DNA of 64,000 bases, taken from Ornithoclostridium sp944380285 (GTDB lineage Bacteria; Bacillota; Clostridia; Christensenellales; UBA3700). The stretch covers positions 1,364,001 through 1,428,000 of the forward strand of contig OZ006985.1 in the NCBI GenBank assembly GCA_963931165.1. The letters run 5' to 3'. Positions 51,766 to 58,806 of the stretch are shown here, in pieces. Both the position numbers and the translations under genes were made by a program. Below the pieces are notes generated by a model. The model saw only the letters and a program-made list of their open reading frames with translations. It did not search any database and was not told where the DNA came from. Within the stretch, counting starts at the first letter, position 1. Every line of letters begins with the position of its first letter.

Positions 51766-54083
51766 AGCTGATCGTCGCGCACGGCGCAGGGTTTTGCATG
51801 GGCGTCAAGGGCGCGGTCGACGCGGCGATGAACACGCCGGGCAAGCGCGTCACTTTGGGCAAGCTCATCCACAACGACTACGTCAACGATAGGCTCGCCG
51901 CAGCGGGCGTAGGCACGATCGATTCGCTTGCCGAATATACCGAAGGCACGGTGATCATCCGCTCGCACGGAGTTGGCGAGGCTGTCTATCGCGAACTCGA
52001 AGAGAGGGACATTCCGTATGTCGACGCGACATGTCCGTTTGTCAAGAAGATACACTCGATCATCAAGCGCGAAGTGGAGAGAGGGCGGCGCATCGTCGTC
52101 ATCGGCGGCAAGGATCATCCCGAGGTGATCGGGCACGTCGGCTGGGCGGAAGGCAACGCCGTCGTCGTCGACGGAGAAGAGGACGTCGCCGCTTTGGATA
52201 TCTCGGGGGAATACAGTGCGGTAGTACAGACGACATACAGCGAAAAAAAATTCGAAAATTTGCGTCAAATGCTCGAAAATCGGTGCAAAACGCTTGAAAT
52301 ATACAATACTATTTGCTATACTACAAAGGATAGACAAAGGGGGGCGGAGGAACTCGCGAAAAAGTGCGACGCGATGGTCGTCATCGGCAGTTCGTCGAGC
52401 AGCAACACTCTGAAGCTATACGACATCTGCAAAGCGCATTGCGAGGACACCTATCTGATCGAGAAAATAGCCGACGTCAAGTCGGTTGCAGCAAAAAATC
52501 ATAAACTTCTCGGCGTGACAGCCGGGGCGTCAACTCCGGGTGAGTTGATAGCGGAGGTAATCAAACAAATGAGTGACACTCAAAACACCAACACCAAAGA
52601 GTCTTTTGAAGAACTTCTGAAAGAGTCTGAAAGAACCGCCAAGAGGTCGATGGACATCAGGGCGGGCAAAACCTACACTTGCACGGTCATCAGTGCAACT
52701 CCCGAAGGCATCTACGTCGGCTTCGGCGGCAAGAAGGACGGTTTCATCGACAAGTCCGAGGTCGAACTCGACGGCGTTACATATGATCCCGCCAACTATA
52801 CGACGGGCGACAAGTTCGATGCCATGGTCATCGAAAAGTCGGGCAGAAAGGACAGAAACGACGAAGTCGCGTTCTCCAAGAAAGCGGTCGACAAGCGCGT
52901 CAAAGAGGACAAAGAGGCGGAAGAGGCTATCCGCGGCGGCATTTTCACCGTCACCGTCGAGAGGGCGGTCAAGGGCGGTCTCGAGGCGAGGCTGGGCAGC
53001 TACAAGATCTTCATCCCGGCGTCTCAGATCCGCATCGGCTTTGTGACAGATCTCGAAAAGTATGTCGGCAAACAGCTCCGTCTGCGCGCCATCGAGCCCA
53101 AGAAGAAGGGCGAGCAAGCTCCGGCGGAAGTCGCCGAGCAGGCGCAGGAAGGCGAGGCCGCCGAGGCTCAGACCGAGGCTGTCGAGCAGGTCGAAGCGAC
53201 CGAGGCTCCCGCAGAGGAGAAGAAGCCGCTCGAGATCTCCAAGAGGCGTTCCATCGTCGCTTCTCAGCGCGTCGTTCTCGAAGAAGAGAAGGCTCGCAAA
53301 GAAGAGGAACTTTGGGCGAAGCTCCAAGTCGGCGAGGTCGTCAAGGGCAAGGTCAAGAGGTTGACCGACTTCGGCGCGTTCGTCAGCGTCTACAACTATG
53401 ACTGCCTGGCGCACGTCTCCGATCTGTCTCATCACAAGATCTCCAATCCCGCCGAGGTCCTCGAGATCGGCAAGACCTACGAGTTCGTCATCCTCAAGGC
53501 GGACAGAGAGTCGGGCAGGGTCTCGCTCGGCTACAAGCAATTGCAGAAGAAGCCGTACGAGATCGCCGCGGAGAAATATCCCGTCGGTTCGGTCGTCACC
53601 GGCAAGGTTACGGGCGTGTTCAAGTACGGCGTGTTCGTGTTGATCGAGCAAGACGTCGACGGTCTCGTTCCCGTCTCCGAGATGGCGAACCACTATGTCA
53701 AGGATCCCGCCGATCTGTACAAAGTGGGCGATGAAGTCACCGCCAAGGTCATCAAATTCTCCGACAACAAGATCACGCTTTCGATCAAGGCTATCACCGC
53801 TCAGAGCAGCCCCGAAGTTGAGATATCCGACGAGGACTACCAAGAGGCGAAAGAGAGAAGGGCTTCCCGCAACGCGAAGAAGTTCGAGAACGCCGCTTCC
53901 GGCGCCGCTTCCGCTCCGCGCAAGAGACAACCCAAGAAGTCCGACGACCCCAACGAGGTCACTTCGTGGAAGTCCGAGTCCGGTACGGCTACCTTCGGCG
54001 ATCTGTTCAGCATGATCAATTTGCCCGAGGGCGACGAGGCTGCCGAGGATACGGCTGCTTCCGACGAGGACAAAAAGGACTGA
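51762..54083 (+). CDS. ispH-rpsA: Bifunctional IspH (HMBPP reductase)-ribosomal protein S1 fusion
   Basis: A 773-residue two-part protein. Residues 1-268 are IspH, the 4Fe-4S enzyme that makes IPP and DMAPP from HMBPP, with the three cluster cysteines at C12, C91 and C185. Residues 270-773 hold four S1 RNA-binding domains (about 302-375, 392-450, 524-595 and 609-676), with an alanine/glutamate-rich insert near 455-500 and a basic/acidic tail. The fusion is a known clostridial arrangement. It starts at GTG 51762 with GGAGG 5 bases upstream. Inside the gene, a promoter-like pair at 52294-52322 and GGAGGT before an in-frame ATG at 52569 could give a separate S1 protein. Confidence 0.95.
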   Translation: MKLIVAHGAGFCMGVKGAVDAAMNTPGKRVTLGKLIHNDYVNDRLAAAGVGTIDSLAEYTEGTVIIRSHGVGEAVYRELEERDIPYVDATCPFVKKIHSIIKREVERGRRIVVIGGKDHPEVIGHVGWAEGNAVVVDGEEDVAALDISGEYSAVVQTTYSEKKFENLRQMLENRCKTLEIYNTICYTTKDRQRGAEELAKKCDAMVVIGSSSSSNTLKLYDICKAHCEDTYLIEKIADVKSVAAKNHKLLGVTAGASTPGELIAEVIKQMSDTQNTNTKESFEELLKESERTAKRSMDIRAGKTYTCTVISATPEGIYVGFGGKKDGFIDKSEVELDGVTYDPANYTTGDKFDAMVIEKSGRKDRNDEVAFSKKAVDKRVKEDKEAEEAIRGGIFTVTVERAVKGGLEARLGSYKIFIPASQIRIGFVTDLEKYVGKQLRLRAIEPKKKGEQAPAEVAEQAQEGEAAEAQTEAVEQVEATEAPAEEKKPLEISKRRSIVASQRVVLEEEKARKEEELWAKLQVGEVVKGKVKRLTDFGAFVSVYNYDCLAHVSDLSHHKISNPAEVLEIGKTYEFVILKADRESGRVSLGYKQLQKKPYEIAAEKYPVGSVVTGKVTGVFKYGVFVLIEQDVDGLVPVSEMANHYVKDPADLYKVGDEVTAKVIKFSDNKITLSIKAITAQSSPEVEISDEDYQEAKERRASRNAKKFENAASGAASAPRKRQPKKSDDPNEVTSWKSESGTATFGDLFSMINLPEGDEAAEDTAASDEDKKD
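52294..52322 (+). promoter_or_regulatory. Internal promoter-like sequence within the ispH half
   Basis: TTGAAA and TATACT are separated by 17 bases, in a locally AT-rich patch of an otherwise GC-rich gene. They lie 247 bases before the in-frame ATG of the S1 part. Confidence 0.6.
52553..52571 (+). promoter_or_regulatory. Internal ribosome binding site and ATG for the S1 half
   Basis: GGAGGT at 52553 is followed by ATG at 52569, in frame (codon 270). Translation from here would give a 504-residue protein starting MSDTQNTNTKESFEELL, the normal start of a free S1 protein. Confidence 0.65.
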
Positions 54084-54099
54084 CAAGAGCGTTTTTCGG

Positions 54100-54131
54100 C
54101 TCCCCGACTCTGTTCGGGGAGCCGTTTTGCG
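54100..54131 (+). terminator. Intrinsic terminator after ispH-rpsA
   Basis: An 11-bp stem CGGCTCCCCGA / TCGGGGAGCCG with a 6-base loop, followed by TTTT. Confidence 0.88.
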
Positions 54132-54224
54132 CGGTGTTCGCCGAACAAAAAAATACTCGCGCGGCATTGAGGTAAGCGCTGCAAAAATATTTTTGCAAAA
54201 TCGCAAAAAAGTGCCGTCAAATCG

Positions 54225-54254
54225 TTGACAAAGCCTCCCGCCTTATAGTATATT
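54225..54254 (+). promoter_or_regulatory. tRNA operon promoter
   Basis: TTGACA and TATATT are separated by 18 bases, 26 bases before the first tRNA. Confidence 0.75.
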
Positions 54255-54280
54255 TTAGAAGTCGCACGGAGCGGTAACAG

Positions 54281-54356
54281 CGGGGTGTGGCGCAGTTGGT
54301 AGCGCGCGTGGTTTGGGACCATGAGGCCGGGAGTTCGAGTCTCTTCACCCCGACCA
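54281..54356 (+). tRNA. tRNA-Pro (TGG)
   Basis: A full cloverleaf. Acceptor CGGGGTG / CACCCCG, anticodon loop TTTGGGA with anticodon TGG, T-loop TTCGAGT, and the 3' CCA is encoded. Confidence 0.97.
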
Positions 54357-54371
54357 ATGCAATAAAATTGT

Positions 54372-54448
54372 GGGCCATTAGCTCAGTTGGTTAGAGCAAC
54401 CGGCTCATAACCGGTCGGTCCAAGGTTCGAGTCCTTGATGGCCCACCA
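54372..54448 (+). tRNA. tRNA with anticodon CAT (Met, or Ile2)
   Basis: Acceptor GGGCCAT / ATGGCCC, anticodon stem CCGGC / GCCGG-like around CTCATAA, and CCA is encoded. Elongator Met and lysidine-modified Ile2 cannot be separated with certainty by eye. It is not the initiator because the anticodon stem lacks three consecutive G-C pairs. Confidence 0.9.
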
Positions 54449-54463
54449 CAAACAAGATAATAT

Positions 54464-54540
54464 GGTTCGGTAGTTCAGCTGGTTAGAACGCTAGCCTGTC
54501 ACGCTAGAGGTCGAGGGTTCGAGTCCCTTCCGAATCGCCA
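54464..54540 (+). tRNA. tRNA-Asp (GTC)
   Basis: Acceptor GGTTCGG / CCGAATC with one G-T pair, anticodon loop CTGTCAC, CCA encoded. Confidence 0.97.
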
Positions 54541-54547
54541 AAATATC

Positions 54548-54575
54548 TTATGAGTGGTAGCGATATCACTCATAA
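54548..54575 (+). other. Hairpin between tRNA-Asp and tRNA-Phe
   Basis: A perfect 9-bp stem TTATGAGTG / CACTCATAA with a 10-base loop, in the longest spacer of the tRNA operon. No T run follows, so a processing role is more likely than termination. Confidence 0.6.
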
Positions 54576-54582
54576 AAAATAT

Positions 54583-54658
54583 GCCTCGGTAGCTCAGTCG
54601 GTAGAGCAGGGGACTGAAAATCCCCGTGTCGGTGGTTCGATTCCGCCCCGAGGCACCA
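54583..54658 (+). tRNA. tRNA-Phe (GAA)
   Basis: Acceptor GCCTCGG / CCGAGGC, anticodon loop CTGAAAA, CCA encoded. Confidence 0.97.
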
Positions 54659-54678
54659 AAGCGAAAGATCGCGATCGG

Positions 54679-54754
54679 GCTGGTGTAGCTCAACTGGCAG
54701 AGCAGCTGATTTGTAATCAGCAGGTTGCTGGTTCGATTCCGGTCACCAGCTCCA
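54679..54754 (+). tRNA. tRNA-Thr (TGT)
   Basis: Acceptor GCTGGTG / CACCAGC, anticodon loop TTTGTAA, CCA encoded. Confidence 0.97.
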
Positions 54755-54758
54755 ACAA

Positions 54759-54843
54759 GGGAAGGTTCCCGAGCGGCCAAAGGGAGCAGACTGTAAATCT
54801 GCCGACCATGTCTTCGGTGGTTCGAATCCACCCCTTCCCACCA
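54759..54843 (+). tRNA. tRNA-Tyr (GTA)
   Basis: Acceptor GGGAAGG / CCTTCCC, anticodon loop CTGTAAA, a long class II variable arm, CCA encoded. It begins only 5 bases after tRNA-Thr. Its 3' end is part of a large inverted repeat. Confidence 0.96.
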
Positions 54844-54897
54844 CAGAAAAAGGACGTCGTTTTGACGTCCTTTTTCTGTGGTGGGAAGGGGTGGATT
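54825..54897 (+). terminator. Long inverted repeat including the 3' end of tRNA-Tyr
   Basis: Perfect 34-base arms (54825-54858 and 54864-54897) with a 5-base loop GTTTT. The left arm contains the last 19 bases of tRNA-Tyr; the right arm is their exact reverse complement. The inner part (AAAAAGGACGTC / GACGTCCTTTTT) has the features of an intrinsic terminator for the tRNA operon. Confidence 0.85.
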
Positions 54898-55233
54898 AAC
54901 GAACTACGGCCCTAAAAGGGCGTGGTTCGGCTGTCCGCCGAAGGCGGCAGCTTTCGCGAAGTTGCTGCCGATCGGCTCTCGAAGGCGAAAAGCGGGAAGC
55001 GAACCTCCACTTGATTGAGATTACTCATTGCGGAAAATTATTATAAAGCTTAATATTTTGTTTAGTTACTGCTGTTAGATGCCACATTGCTGTCGACTAT
55101 TGATTATCAATTTATTATCGCGTATGCATAGCAAGCGATCTCTCATTCAGCTTTAACTTCACGAATTATTCACGTAATCGTGTTTCGACAATCGATATTC
55201 TTCTGTTAATTCGATATAAATTTTGTAAAAATA
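54898..55233. other. Hairpin-rich then AT-rich intergenic region after the tRNA operon
   Basis: No gene is seen. 54900-54929 folds as CGAACTACGGCCC / GGGCGTGGTTCG with small bulges, and 54931-54952 as GCTGTCCGCC / GGCGGCAGC. From about 55020 the sequence becomes AT-rich up to the promoter at 55234. Confidence 0.5.
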
Positions 55234-55263
55234 TTGACACATTATATCATAACGTGATAATAT
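55234..55263 (+). promoter_or_regulatory. Promoter of the zinc-ribbon/DUF898 gene
   Basis: TTGACA and TAATAT are separated by 18 bases. The spacer and -10 contain the palindromic TATCA-TAACG-TGATA. Confidence 0.75.
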
Positions 55264-55309
55264 AGTAAAGAACTATCAGTGTGGTTCAATACTAAGTGGG
55301 AGAATGTCT

Positions 55310-56521
55310 ATGGAAAACGATCAGTCCTTTCAAAACGGACAGGGCGTGACGACAGGGCAGCAGGCTCCGCAATTTGTGCAGCCGGCACAACAGCCGATGC
55401 AACAGCCGCAATTTGCGCCGCAGCAGCCTGCCCAACCGGCACAACAGCCGACGCCGCAACCTGTCTATCAGCAGCCCGTCTATCAACAGCCGGCGCAGCA
55501 AGTTCAGCCTGTCTATCAGCAGCCCGTGCAACAACCGGTGCAGCAGCAATATGCGCAGCCGCCTCAACCGGTCGCACAGTCGCCGCGTCTTGTCAACGGC
55601 AAGAATTGCGCCTATTGCGGCACACTCAATGTGGCGGATGCGGTCTATTGCTACAATTGCGGCAACTACATCGACCCGGCGTATGCGGCGAGGACGTGCC
55701 AGACGTGCCATACGCTCAACGCTCCGGGTGTCGCCTATTGCGTAAAATGCGGTTCGACGCTTGCGGCGGGACGTCAGGCGATGCCGGCGCAGCAGGGCGC
55801 GGTCATGGGCTACAACCCCGCAGAGACGCCCGACACCTACGAGTCGTCCTATGACGGCGGCGCGGTGTCCAACTTCTTGCACTTGCTCGTGGTGATCTTG
55901 TTTTCGTCGCTTACATTGTTTTTGGCGATGCCGGCGCTCGTGTGCTGGTATTTCCGTTGGGAGACGTCGCACGTCAGGATCAACGGCAGACAGCTTGAAT
56001 TTGACGGCAAGGGCATACAGCTTTTCGGCAAATTGGTGTTGTGGTCGTTTTTGACGCTCATCACGATCGGGCTCTACGGCATCTTCAGAATGCCGCTCAA
56101 CCTGCAGCGCTGGCGCACGAGCCATACCCACGTTGCCGGTTACAGGACCCCGGACGGCAACAAGGGCGAATCCAAGTTTGACGGCAGCATCTTCGGACTT
56201 TGGGGCGTCAATATCGTCAGAGTTCTTTGCTTGCCTTTGTCGGTCATCACGCTTGGCTTCATGGGCTCCGTGTCGAAGAGATACAGATACGCATGGTTTG
56301 CAAAGCGCAAGATCTACGACGGTCAGACTATGAAGTTCGACGGCACCAGCGGTCAGTTGTGGGGTAAGAGGATAGTATGGCTTTTGCTCACGATCATCAC
56401 GATCGGCATCTACACCGCATGGATGATGAACAACGTCAAGAAGTGGAGATACAAACACACTAAGTTCACTGCGCCCGGAATGTTTCCGGCGCCCGCGATA
56501 CAGCAGCCTCTCGGCAAATAA
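55310..56521 (+). CDS. Zinc-ribbon protein with Gln/Pro-rich N-terminus and DUF898-like membrane domain
   Basis: A 403-residue product in three parts. Residues 1-90 are low complexity, Q, P and V rich, with repeats of PVYQQP. Residues about 98-148 hold two zinc ribbons (CAYCGTLN...CYNCG and CQTCHTLN...CVKCG). The rest is a membrane domain of the DUF898 (YjgN-like) type, with two similar units: LLWSFLTLITIGLYGIF...HTHVAG-type and LLLTIITIGIYTAW...HTKF. Function is unknown. The ATG at 55310 is preferred to one at 55304 because GGGAG is then 7 bases upstream. It is a single-gene unit. Confidence 0.82.
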   Translation: MENDQSFQNGQGVTTGQQAPQFVQPAQQPMQQPQFAPQQPAQPAQQPTPQPVYQQPVYQQPAQQVQPVYQQPVQQPVQQQYAQPPQPVAQSPRLVNGKNCAYCGTLNVADAVYCYNCGNYIDPAYAARTCQTCHTLNAPGVAYCVKCGSTLAAGRQAMPAQQGAVMGYNPAETPDTYESSYDGGAVSNFLHLLVVILFSSLTLFLAMPALVCWYFRWETSHVRINGRQLEFDGKGIQLFGKLVLWSFLTLITIGLYGIFRMPLNLQRWRTSHTHVAGYRTPDGNKGESKFDGSIFGLWGVNIVRVLCLPLSVITLGFMGSVSKRYRYAWFAKRKIYDGQTMKFDGTSGQLWGKRIVWLLLTIITIGIYTAWMMNNVKKWRYKHTKFTAPGMFPAPAIQQPLGK

Positions 56522-56566
56522 CAAAAATCAGGCGGTCGCCGTAGACGGAATGTCTGCGGCGATCTT

Positions 56567-56836
56567 TCAGCACGGCTTGGGGGATGGCGGAAGTTCTCTT
56601 CCGAGTTCGACGAGAATGGTGTCTTCGCCTATCCGCACGATGCACTTCCACGGCACAAAGACGCTGTCGCTCCCTGTGATGTTTTTGAGGAACTTGCGGT
56701 CGCCCGGCACTATGATCCCGGTGATTTGACCGCCGGGAGTGAAAGCCATATCCAAAATTTTCCCCAGCCGCTTACCGTCGACGACGTTGACGGTCTCTTT
56801 TTCTTTGAGTTCGCAAAAGGTCAGATCGTTCAACAT
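56567..56836 (-). CDS. YlmC/YmxH-family PRC-barrel sporulation protein
   Basis: An 89-residue single PRC-barrel protein. The pattern ELKEKETVNVVDGKRLGKILDMAFTPGGQITGIIVPG, then VPWKCIVRIGEDTILVEL, matches the YlmC/YmxH family, whose members are switched on in sporulation in Bacillus and Clostridium. It is encoded divergently from sigK; in many clostridia such a gene neighbours a sporulation sigma factor. GGAGGTGAAAT precedes the start on the minus strand. Molecular role unknown. Confidence 0.85.
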   Translation of the reverse strand: MLNDLTFCELKEKETVNVVDGKRLGKILDMAFTPGGQITGIIVPGDRKFLKNITGSDSVFVPWKCIVRIGEDTILVELGRELPPSPKPC

Positions 56837-56949
56837 ATTTCACCTCCGCATATCGTATGACGAGTCGCGCCGACGTATGACATTTTGACAAAATTCGCCC
56901 TGCGGCGCATACGGCAGTTGGCGCGGCATATATTGAAAGCGGTGATATT

Positions 56950-57645
56950 ATGCTCGGATTGCTCGTATTGTTGTCCAACATTTTGTTTTTCAGCGGATTT
57001 GTCCGCAACGAAAACCGCTTTCCGCACCCCCTTCCGCGCGAAGAGGAGGAGCGGCTCGTTCAAAAGTATCGCTCGGGCGATCGCTCGGCGCGCGACGAAC
57101 TCATCAATCACAACATGCGCCTCGTCGTCCACATCGCAAAAAAATATTCGCAGGGTGCGGATGTCGAAGAGCTCGTCTCGATCGGCGCGATCGGCTTGAT
57201 CAAGGCGGTCGAAAACTACACGCCGGGTCGCGGCACGCACCTTGCGACATTCGCCGCGAAGTGCATAGAGAACGAGATCTTGATGGCTTTGCGCAAGACC
57301 AAAAAGTTCAAGGCGGACAAATCGCTTTACGAGCCGGTCGGTTTTGACAAGGACGGCAACGAGGTCGCACTCATCGAATTGCTCGCGCAGGACGAAGAGA
57401 GCGTTCTGGGCATCGTCGAGAACAATATATTGCGCGAAAAATTGACCGCATTGATCAAAAAGGTGCTGTCCGGCAGAGAACTCGACATCATCGTCATGCG
57501 CTACGGTCTCGGAGACGAAAAACGCTTCACCCAAAATGAGATCGCCGAAAAGTGGGGCATATCGCGCTCATACGTTTCGAGGATCGAAAAAAAGGCGCTT
57601 TTCAAACTCCGCGTCCATATCGAGCAAAACGGATTGAGACCGTGA
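56950..57645 (+). CDS. sigK: RNA polymerase sporulation sigma factor SigK
   Basis: The late mother-cell sigma factor, 231 residues, intact and not split by a skin-type element. A hydrophobic pro-sequence (MLGLLVLLSNILFFSGFV) precedes FPHPLPREEE. Region 2 (NMRLVVHIAKKY, EELVSIGAIGLIKAVENY, HLATFAAKCIENEILMALR) and region 4 (FTQNEIAEKWGISRSYVSRIEKKAL) follow. The stretch KKFKADKSLYEPVGFDKDGNEVALIELL is SigK-like (compare DPIGQDKEGNEISLIDVL in Bacillus) and separates it from SigE and SigG. The pro-sequence implies processing by a SpoIVFB-type protease, not found in the window. Confidence 0.9.
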   Translation: MLGLLVLLSNILFFSGFVRNENRFPHPLPREEEERLVQKYRSGDRSARDELINHNMRLVVHIAKKYSQGADVEELVSIGAIGLIKAVENYTPGRGTHLATFAAKCIENEILMALRKTKKFKADKSLYEPVGFDKDGNEVALIELLAQDEESVLGIVENNILREKLTALIKKVLSGRELDIIVMRYGLGDEKRFTQNEIAEKWGISRSYVSRIEKKALFKLRVHIEQNGLRP

Positions 57646-57904
57646 TCGCCGCATTTTGGTGGCAGCGCTCGGTCGACAAAAAGATTTTTACAAAAAATCG
57701 GCGCTGTCGCTTGACAATTTTCAAGACAAATGAAAAAATTTTTTCTCATACGATATCGGCATTTTTCAAAGATCGACAAAAAATGTCGTCGCATTCTCTT
57801 GACAAGTTAGTTAGCTTTTCAAAGATATTTGCCAATATATTTACATTGAGAGGCGAGAGAAGTAATTTGGCGATAGGCAAGCGATTAATGGCTCCGTAAA
57901 AGAC
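57646..57904. other. Intergenic region between sigK and the rnpB terminator
   Basis: About 260 AT-rich bases without a supportable gene. TTGACA occurs twice (57713 and 57801) but no convincing -10 follows at the right distance. CAGCGC and GCGCTG at 57677-57720 could pair across a T/A-rich loop as a weak terminator for sigK. Confidence 0.4.
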
Positions 57905-57933
57905 AAAAAAGTACCGCATCGAAAGTGATGCGG
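57905..57933 (-). terminator. Intrinsic terminator of rnpB
   Basis: On the minus strand CCGCATC-N6-GATGCGG is followed by TACTTTTTTG, 11 bases beyond the predicted 3' end of the RNA. Confidence 0.88.
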
Positions 57934-57943
57934 AACAAAATTT

Positions 57944-58268
57944 GCAAGCGCAGTCTGTAAGCCGGGTTCTGTCGAGGATAAACATCTATCTGAGCCAAGC
58001 GTTGCCGCAGGGCTTAAGCGATTGAGGGACGCGGCAGGCGACCGATCCGTCCTTGTCTCTTGCATCGAGTGGGGTTTACAGGGCCTCCCGCGTTGCCGCA
58101 GGAGCGGTGAGCTCTTACCTCGCCTTTCCATCCTTACCCTTGCGGGCGGTTTATTTCTGTTGCACTTTCCTTGGAGTCGCCTCCACCGGTAACTAGCCGG
58201 CACTCTGCCTTATGATGCCCGGACTTTCCTCCGTAGTCTTTCATACGGCGTTTATCCGACTGCCTTGC
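57944..58268 (-). ncRNA. rnpB: RNase P RNA (type A-like)
   Basis: The catalytic RNA that matures tRNA 5' ends, about 325 nt. Conserved pieces on the minus strand are GAGGAAAGTCCGGGC (P4 and neighbours), GCCGGCTAGTTACCGG hairpin (P8), and ACAGAACCCGGCTTACAG near the 3' end. The 5' GCAAGGCAGTC pairs with GACTGCGCTTGC at the 3' end to form P1, which sets both ends. Promoter TTGCAA-17-TATAAT lies at 58275-58303 on the minus strand. Confidence 0.95.
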
Positions 58269-58274
58269 GAAAGA

Positions 58275-58303
58275 ATTATAACACACTTCCATAGTTCTTG
58301 CAA
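58275..58303 (-). promoter_or_regulatory. rnpB promoter
   Basis: On the minus strand TTGCAA and TATAAT are separated by 17 bases. The first base of P1 is 7 bases downstream of the -10. Confidence 0.88.
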
Positions 58304-58330
58304 GTCTTTGTTTTGAAAGTGGCTTGGTCT

Positions 58331-58471
58331 TAAAAATTTTATTGGAACGCACTCGCTGTAACTGCTCGTGCGACAAACGAGTCGCCTCCACCGGTAACTA
58401 GCCGGCACTCTGCCTTATGATGCCCGGACTTTCCTCTATGAATAATCATAGCGTTTATCCAACTGCCTTGC
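58331..58471 (-). ncRNA. Candidate small RNA: truncated copy of the rnpB 5' domain
   Basis: Bases 58379-58436 are identical over 58 positions to 58174-58231 of rnpB. The flanking P1/P2 strand (58451-58471) differs by one base. The P3 hairpin is replaced by a different but self-complementary one (CTATGA / TCATAG instead of CCGTA / TACGG). The copy stops within P9 and continues into a new 9-bp hairpin with two tandem G-A mismatches (58348-58372), then a T-rich stretch. A promoter is present (58478-58506). It would make an RNA of about 140 nt lacking the catalytic 3' half. Confidence 0.75.
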
Positions 58472-58477
58472 ATGCTT

Positions 58478-58506
58478 ATTATACTAAACTTGCTGTTCGA
58501 AATCAA
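58478..58506 (-). promoter_or_regulatory. Promoter of the truncated rnpB copy
   Basis: On the minus strand TTGATT and TATAAT are separated by 17 bases. The -10 ends 6 bases before the GCAAGGCAG that matches the rnpB 5' end. Confidence 0.75.
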
Positions 58507-58599
58507 TCTTTTTCGCACAACGAACAAACAATCGAAGTTCCGTTGTCAGTTCGCTGTTTGGTTACTGCTCGCGTTTTACGTTTTGGGATTCCACGGCGG

Positions 58600-58739
58600 C
58601 GCACTCGCTGTAACTGCTCGTGCGATTGAGTGCTTGGTTACATCTGAAAAACTTGTTTGCCGATCGGCGTTTATCCAACTGCCTTGCGAGAGGATCATTG
58701 CATACTTCCATAGTTCTTGCAAGTCTTTGTTTTGAATGT
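58600..58739 (-). repeat. Second partial duplication of the rnpB 5' end and promoter
   Basis: 58665-58739 matches 58246-58320 (the first 23 nt of rnpB plus its promoter region) without gaps at roughly 88 percent. The -35 TTGCAA is kept, but the -10 has decayed to AATGAT. 58600-58625 is an exact 26-base copy of the terminal hairpin at 58348-58373. This copy looks dead as a promoter. Confidence 0.8.
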
Positions 58740-58770
58740 AGTGCTTGCGTTTTTACCTCGGCTTATTTTC

Positions 58771-58799
58771 TTGCAAAAAAAATGATTTTCTTATATAAT
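58771..58799 (+). promoter_or_regulatory. ruvX promoter with predicted leaderless start
   Basis: TTGCAA and TATAAT are separated by 17 bases. The -10 ends 7 bases before the ATG at 58807. The bases between are A and T only, so no Shine-Dalgarno is possible. Confidence 0.85.
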
Positions 58800-58806
58800 A
58801 AAAAAT

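Noticed and set aside
54499..54915. Proteins encoded across the tRNA genes.
   Set aside because: These frames are translations of tRNA sequence on both strands, a familiar annotation artefact.
54759..55300. Integrated mobile element at tRNA-Tyr.
   Set aside because: No integrase or direct repeat of the tRNA end is present. The repeat is inverted and only a few hundred bases of non-coding DNA follow.
57646..57904. A 6S-like or other small RNA between sigK and rnpB.
   Set aside because: TTGACA boxes occur, but no properly spaced -10 and no stable long hairpin were found.
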